A stretch of 64,000 nucleotides of DNA, from assembly GCF_001665395.1 (NCBI RefSeq), contig NZ_LZSG01000005.1, positions 62,001 to 126,000 on the forward strand. Direction: 5' to 3'. A program made the translations under genes and the position numbers. This DNA comes from Mycobacterium sp. 1164966.3 (lineage in GTDB: Bacteria > Actinomycetota > Actinomycetes > Mycobacteriales > Mycobacteriaceae). Of the stretch, positions 63,141 through 64,000 are shown in pieces. How positions within the stretch are numbered: position 1 is the stretch's first letter; each line of letters begins with the position of its first letter. The notes under the pieces are model-generated. The model saw only the letters and a program-made list of their open reading frames with translations, did no database searches and had not been told where the DNA came from.

Positions 63141-63197
63141 CGAGCAGACGTAAAATCCCCCCAAACAGGCGTTTTGGGGGGATTTTGCGTCTGCTCG
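63141..63197. repeat. GAGCAGACGC-family palindrome, copy 4
   Basis: Arms 63141-63165 and 63173-63197 pair over 25 bases with one T:G step and a 7-base loop. It ends 3 bases before the pckA stop, in the convergent soxR/pckA gap. It should terminate both genes. Confidence 0.8.
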
Positions 63198-63199
63198 CG

Positions 63200-64000
63200 C
63201 TACTGCGCCTCGGCCAAGCGATGCTTGAGGGCGTCGAACTCGTCCTTGACCCCGGTGGGCAGCTTCTCGCCGACGAACTTGAACCACTCCTCGATCAGCG
63301 GCAGTTCCTTGCGCCACTCGTCGGGTTTGACCGCCAGCGCCTTGGCAACGTCGTCGGGGTCCACGTCGAGCCCGTCCAGGTCTAGGTCCTCGACGGCGGG
63401 AACAACACCGATCGGCGTGTCCTGTCCGCCGGCCTGGTGCTCGATGCGGTCGACGATCCACTTGAGCACCCGGCTGTTCTCACCGAAGCCGGGCCACAGA
63501 AACTTGCCGTCGTCGCCGCGGCGGAACCAGTTGACGAAGAACACCTTCGGCAACTTGGACTCGTCAGAGTTCTTGCCCAGATCCAGCCAGTGCTGGAAGT
63601 AGTCCCCGACGTGGTAGCCGAGGAACGGCAGCATGGCCATCGGGTCGCGGCGCACGGTGCCGACCTTGCCCTCGGCGGCCGCGGTCTGCTCGCTGCCCAT
63701 GGTGGCACCCATGAACACGCCGTGCTGCCAGTCGCGCGCCTCGGTCACCAGCGGCACCGTGGTCTTGCGGCGGGCGCCGAACAGAATTCCCGAGATCGGC
63801 ACGCCCTGCGGGTCATCCCACTCCGGCGCCAGGATCGGGCACTGCGACATCGGCGTGCAGTACCGCGAATTCGGGTGCGCGGCTTTGGTTTCCGTCTCGC
63901 GGATGATCCAGTCGTTACCCTTCCAGTCGATCAGGTGATCCGGCTCGCCTTCGAGACCTTCCCACCACACGTCGTTGTCGTCGGTGAGGGCAACGTTGGT
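63200..64000 (-). CDS. pckA: Phosphoenolpyruvate carboxykinase (GTP), C-terminal part
   Basis: The frame runs off the window, so only about the last 266 residues are present. It has [32 protein letters not shown] and [25 protein letters not shown], and [26 protein letters not shown], the GTP-dependent PEPCK signatures of the C-terminal half. It converts oxaloacetate to phosphoenolpyruvate with GTP for gluconeogenesis. Orthologue of Rv0211. A long palindrome follows the stop. Confidence 0.95.
   Translation of the reverse strand, partial: TNVALTDDNDVWWEGLEGEPDHLIDWKGNDWIIRETETKAAHPNSRYCTPMSQCPILAPEWDDPQGVPISGILFGARRKTTVPLVTEARDWQHGVFMGATMGSEQTAAAEGKVGTVRRDPMAMLPFLGYHVGDYFQHWLDLGKNSDESKLPKVFFVNWFRRGDDGKFLWPGFGENSRVLKWIVDRIEHQAGGQDTPIGVVPAVEDLDLDGLDVDPDDVAKALAVKPDEWRKELPLIEEWFKFVGEKLPTGVKDEFDALKHRLAEAQ

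Overview
This window comes from a slow-growing, non-tuberculous Mycobacterium-like actinobacterium. The DNA is GC-rich, GTG starts are common, and most proteins match known M. tuberculosis families from memory. The order follows the M. tuberculosis segment Rv0248c to Rv0211, read from the sdh operon to pckA. No database search was run; Rv names are recalled orthologies.

Layout. (1) 1-8846 is a respiration and lipid-oxidation block: the end of succinate dehydrogenase Sdh1, a 2OG-Fe(II) oxygenase with a flavin reductase, fadE5, fadA2, fabG4 and htdX. (2) 8841-12410 holds a ClC channel (where I recall vapBC24 in M. tuberculosis), a TetR regulator, the GH3 lipoprotein lpqI and a small secreted protein. 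(3) 12518-18471 is a cell-envelope cluster: a DUF2613 peptide, the arabinofuranosyltransferase aftD and a lipase-maturation-factor-like membrane protein. (4) 18472-20701 is a decayed strip with two GMC oxidoreductase remnants, a small GNAT gene, a VOC protein and a decapitated LysR regulator. (5) 20679-30840 carries a ThDP enzyme, gabD1, an R2lox operon with its TetR, fadE4, php, an AMP-ligase and a PP2C phosphatase. (6) 30842-38730 is a second envelope block: acyltransferase, DUF3068, multi-spanning protein, glycosyltransferase, methyltransferase, and an aldehyde dehydrogenase with a KstR-type site. (7) 38727-50810 is lipid metabolism: echA1, TetR regulators, an acyl-CoA ligase with a 98-residue partner, ICMT-like methyltransferase, crotonase, WS/DGAT, lipC, a molybdo-oxidoreductase and lipW. 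(8) 50795-64000 is the most accessory part: amidohydrolase, CoA-transferase, disordered protein, a hotdog hydratase whose 5' end is interrupted by a TnpB element, fadE3, a CD225 protein, crotonase, fadD4, a QueA-like/SDR operon facing a SoxR gene, and the 3' part of pckA.

How it fits together. Acyl-CoA synthetases, dehydrogenases, hydratases, the FabG4 reductase and the FadA2 thiolase dominate, alongside esterases and envelope glycosyl, acyl and methyl transferases. Several local regulators sit beside palindromic operators. The most notable features are: four copies of a long palindrome with constant GAGCAGACGC arms, three of which fill gaps between convergent genes; a TnpB insertion whose stop codon overlaps the next start and which may have rewritten the N-terminus of a hydratase; a shared operator linking three beta-oxidation promoters and a TetR gene; and a SoxR gene with a near-canonical SoxR box facing an SDR-QueA pair.
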